Shown here: positions 62,701 to 64,000 of the stretch, one piece after another
How the letters are laid out: each line of letters starts with the position of its first letter
Position numbering within the stretch: position 1 is the stretch's first letter
Assembly: GCA_003864495.1 (NCBI GenBank)
Contig: ML133465.1
Location: 1,301,163 to 1,365,162 of the forward strand
Direction: 5' to 3'
DNA from: Nemopilema nomurai
Lineage: Eukaryota; Cnidaria; Scyphozoa; Rhizostomeae; Rhizostomatidae
Length of the DNA stretch: 64,000 nt
The notes under the pieces: generated by a model
Told to the model about the DNA's origin: nothing
Seen by the model: only the letters and a program-made list of their open reading frames with translations
The model's database searches: none
Program-made: the position numbers and the translations under genes

Positions 62701-64000
62701 CTAAGCTGACGCCCAGTTTCAGCTACGTCATAACCACCAAAGTGTCTCAAGCAATGAATTTCGCTTGCGTGCTATTAACGCGTGGCCTAGGGCGGGCAAT
62801 GACGTCATTGTATTATCTTCACAGGCACGTCCATGATAGACGACCCGGGTCGGCCTGTTTCACCGCTCATCATTGCTGTGGATGAAGGTACCTTCCAGTC
62901 TCACCAGTCTCACCAGTCTCACCAGACTGTAGCCAAAGTCCTCAAGTCTTGAAATTTTCTTGAATTGTCTGTGTGTAGGATTTGTTTGTCTAATGCTTTC
63001 TTGTCACCTCTTTGAATATATGAACGCGTTAATCATGTTTACAATGCTGCATATTTTATCTAAACTATCATTGTTTAACCAGTTTTATGAGTGTTGCCAA
63101 AGTTCTTAAGTCTAACCTTTAAATTATGACCAAACAGGACCCCATTCTCAGTGACAAAAGGCTGTTATATCTTCATCAGTTATACTCCATTTATTTTTAT
63201 ATTTGAAACGTGATCATATGAGTATTTCGTTATTCACTATGATTAACCCCACTTACCATCAATATGAATTGCAGATACAGACGGACTGGTAAGCCAGGCT
63301 TTGCTAGTGGGAAACTTCGAGGGCGCCGTTGATCTTTGTTTCAAAGCTGATCGAATGGCCGAAGCCCTTATCCTGGCCGTTGCTGGGGGACCGGAGTTGT
63401 TCGCAAGGACGCAGAAGAGATACCTGGACCAGGCCAGAAGCTCCATTTCAAAGGTAGCCTTAGCTCACTTCTTCTGTATACATTGCGTAATCTTGTGCTG
63501 AAAAAGTGACAACAAATGTGAAATCCCAGCAGTTTTATGCTGAATGCTCTTTGCTGCATTGCTCGGAAGGTTTCATTTAGATGCAAGTGGATGTGAAATC
63601 CCTTAGATCGGCGAAGAAAGCATCTATATTGATAAGCCTCTAGAAAGACAATGATTTACCGATGATAATTGTTTCTTCATCATGATTATTATGTTCCTTT
63701 ACCCTCGACTCTTGTGTTTCTTCATCATGATTACTGTTTCTTCGTCATTATTACTGTGTTCCTTCATCACGATCATTGTATTCCTTTACCGATGATTTGT
63801 GTGTTCCTTCATTAGCTGATCACGTGCGTGGTTGGTCGTGACTGGCGTTCGGTGGTTGAGACCTGTGCCATTGAAAACTGGAAGGAGGCCCTCGCCACCC
63901 TCGTGACATACGGGCGTGCGGAAGAGTTCTTTGAGCTCTGTGACCTTCTGGGTCAAAGGCTGGAAGTCGAAGCTCAGAATTACACGTCAGCAATGATCTG
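53744..64000 (+). CDS. SEC31A: SEC31, COPII outer-coat protein (N-terminal part, cut by window end)
   Basis: Eighteen exons join in phase to about 717 codons: 53744-53859, 54262-54351, 54819-55039, 55322-55626, 55818-55873, 58175-58235, 58757-58807, 59164-59319, 59449-59577, 60083-60136, 60277-60432, 60879-60953, 61164-61268, 61888-61959, 62389-62467, 62825-62887, 63275-63453, 63816-64000+. Residues 1-350 form the WD40 propeller ([53 protein letters not shown]). [12 protein letters not shown] and [12 protein letters not shown] follow, where SEC13 contributes to the outer coat. The helical part holds [31 protein letters not shown] and [12 protein letters not shown]. Family knowledge: with SEC13 it forms the COPII cage on ER exit sites and stimulates SAR1 GTP hydrolysis. 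The C-terminal proline-rich half lies outside. The exon 15 donor (62467 or 62461) is ambiguous. Confidence 0.93.
54072..54130. repeat. two-copy tandem duplication in SEC31 intron 1
   Basis: The phrase ATCAAATGTTTCCT / GTCAAATGTTTCCT occurs twice about 33 bp apart with related flanks, indicating a small tandem duplication. Confidence 0.5.
55741..55784. repeat. ATTCAAATT-type tandem repeat in SEC31 intron 4
   Basis: A degenerate run of ATTCAAATT units about 45 bp long lies in the intron. It is low-complexity. Confidence 0.5.
56165..56188 (-). other. hammerhead-like motif of a Penelope-type terminus
   Basis: The minus strand reads CTGATGA, a short hairpin AGGCTTTAAGCC, then GAAAC. This matches the CUGAUGA...GAAA core of hammerhead ribozymes found at the ends of Penelope-like elements. 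A convincing stem III with the expected U before the cleavage position is not visible, so activity is doubtful. It is distinct from the second motif at 56341. Confidence 0.4.
56341..57690 (-). mobile_element. decayed Penelope-like retroelement in SEC31 intron 5
   Basis: This is a 5'-truncated, minus-strand remnant antisense to SEC31. From its 5' side it shows the end of the reverse transcriptase ([33 protein letters not shown]), then a basic linker. A GIY-YIG endonuclease-like region follows ([18 protein letters not shown]), with a C-terminal tail ending at a stop at 56694-56696. At least two frameshifts break the frame, near 57440 and 56850, so it cannot encode a working protein. The 5' break abuts a TA microsatellite. 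The 3' end carries CTGATGAAGCGAAAGCGAAAC at 56343-56363, a hammerhead-like core typical of Penelope-type termini. It is a retroelement, not a host gene. Confidence 0.8.
57695..57716. repeat. TA-rich microsatellite at the retroelement 5' break
   Basis: A (TA)n-type tract sits exactly where the Penelope-like homology stops, which suggests the insertion site or break point. Confidence 0.5.
58304..58562. mobile_element. inverted-repeat MITE in SEC31 intron 5
   Basis: The left arm (58304-58349) begins GCATACTTAAAGTACTTTTT and the right arm (58515-58562) is its near-complement, beginning GCATACTCAGAGGAGAAG. The arms are about 47 bp and the whole is about 259 bp, with no coding capacity. A TA at each edge would fit a Tc1/mariner-type MITE, but the edges are not sharp enough to decide. 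Confidence 0.6.
62894..62925. repeat. 9-bp CCAGTCTCA tandem repeat
   Basis: The unit CCAGTCTCA is repeated perfectly three times plus a part, only a few bases after the exon 16 donor of SEC31. Confidence 0.7.
63675..63815 (+). repeat. degenerate minisatellite forming the exon 18 acceptor tract of SEC31
   Basis: Repeated TTCTTCATCATGATTA and TGTTCCTTCA-like units fill the last 140 bases of the intron. The final unit supplies the pyrimidine tract and AG used by exon 18. Confidence 0.55.

Overview
This window is animal nuclear DNA. It is AT-rich and intron-dense, with canonical GT-AG introns, metazoan gene families (RACK1, SEC31, NOL6, ABT1, germ cell-less, codanin-1) and scattered small transposon remnants. 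There are no bacterial-style operons. Protein divergence and an exon-per-domain Kazal gene suggest an early-branching or marine invertebrate. A cnidarian is my best guess, but the sequence alone does not prove it. Gene models were assembled by hand by matching splice sites and reading-frame phase between exons, so exon edges are predictions.

Layout, left to right. 1-2.7 kb: intergenic DNA with a small hAT-like MITE, then a possible first exon of the next gene. 2.77-6.88 kb (+): a secreted five-domain Kazal-type protease inhibitor, one domain per exon. 8.37-11.92 kb (-): ABT1/Esf2, a small-subunit ribosome assembly factor, with two tRNA-derived SINE copies in its introns. 13.03-20.03 kb (-): GMCL1/germ cell-less, a BTB-BACK protein in nine exons. 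20.0-25.2 kb: no convincing gene. 25.19-40.24 kb (-): NOL6/Nrap (Utp22), a 25-exon SSU-processome protein. 41.35-44.44 kb (-): RACK1 in five exons, with two related C/D-box snoRNA genes in its introns. 44.4-48.0 kb: divergent intergenic region. 48.0-51.1 kb (+): codanin-1 as a single uninterrupted 1043-codon reading frame. 53.74 kb to the right edge (+): the first 18 coding exons of SEC31, cut by the window end. One SEC31 intron carries a decayed Penelope-like retroelement and a separate inverted-repeat element.

Functionally, three of the seven genes act on the small ribosomal subunit (ABT1, NOL6, RACK1), and all three lie on the minus strand within 36 kb. Codanin-1 and SEC31 sit side by side on the plus strand. 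The points most worth a second look are: the intronless, C-terminally short codanin-1, which keeps an ASF1-binding motif; the paired, partly divergent snoRNAs in RACK1; a GC-AG intron in RACK1; and the Penelope-like remnant with hammerhead-like motifs.
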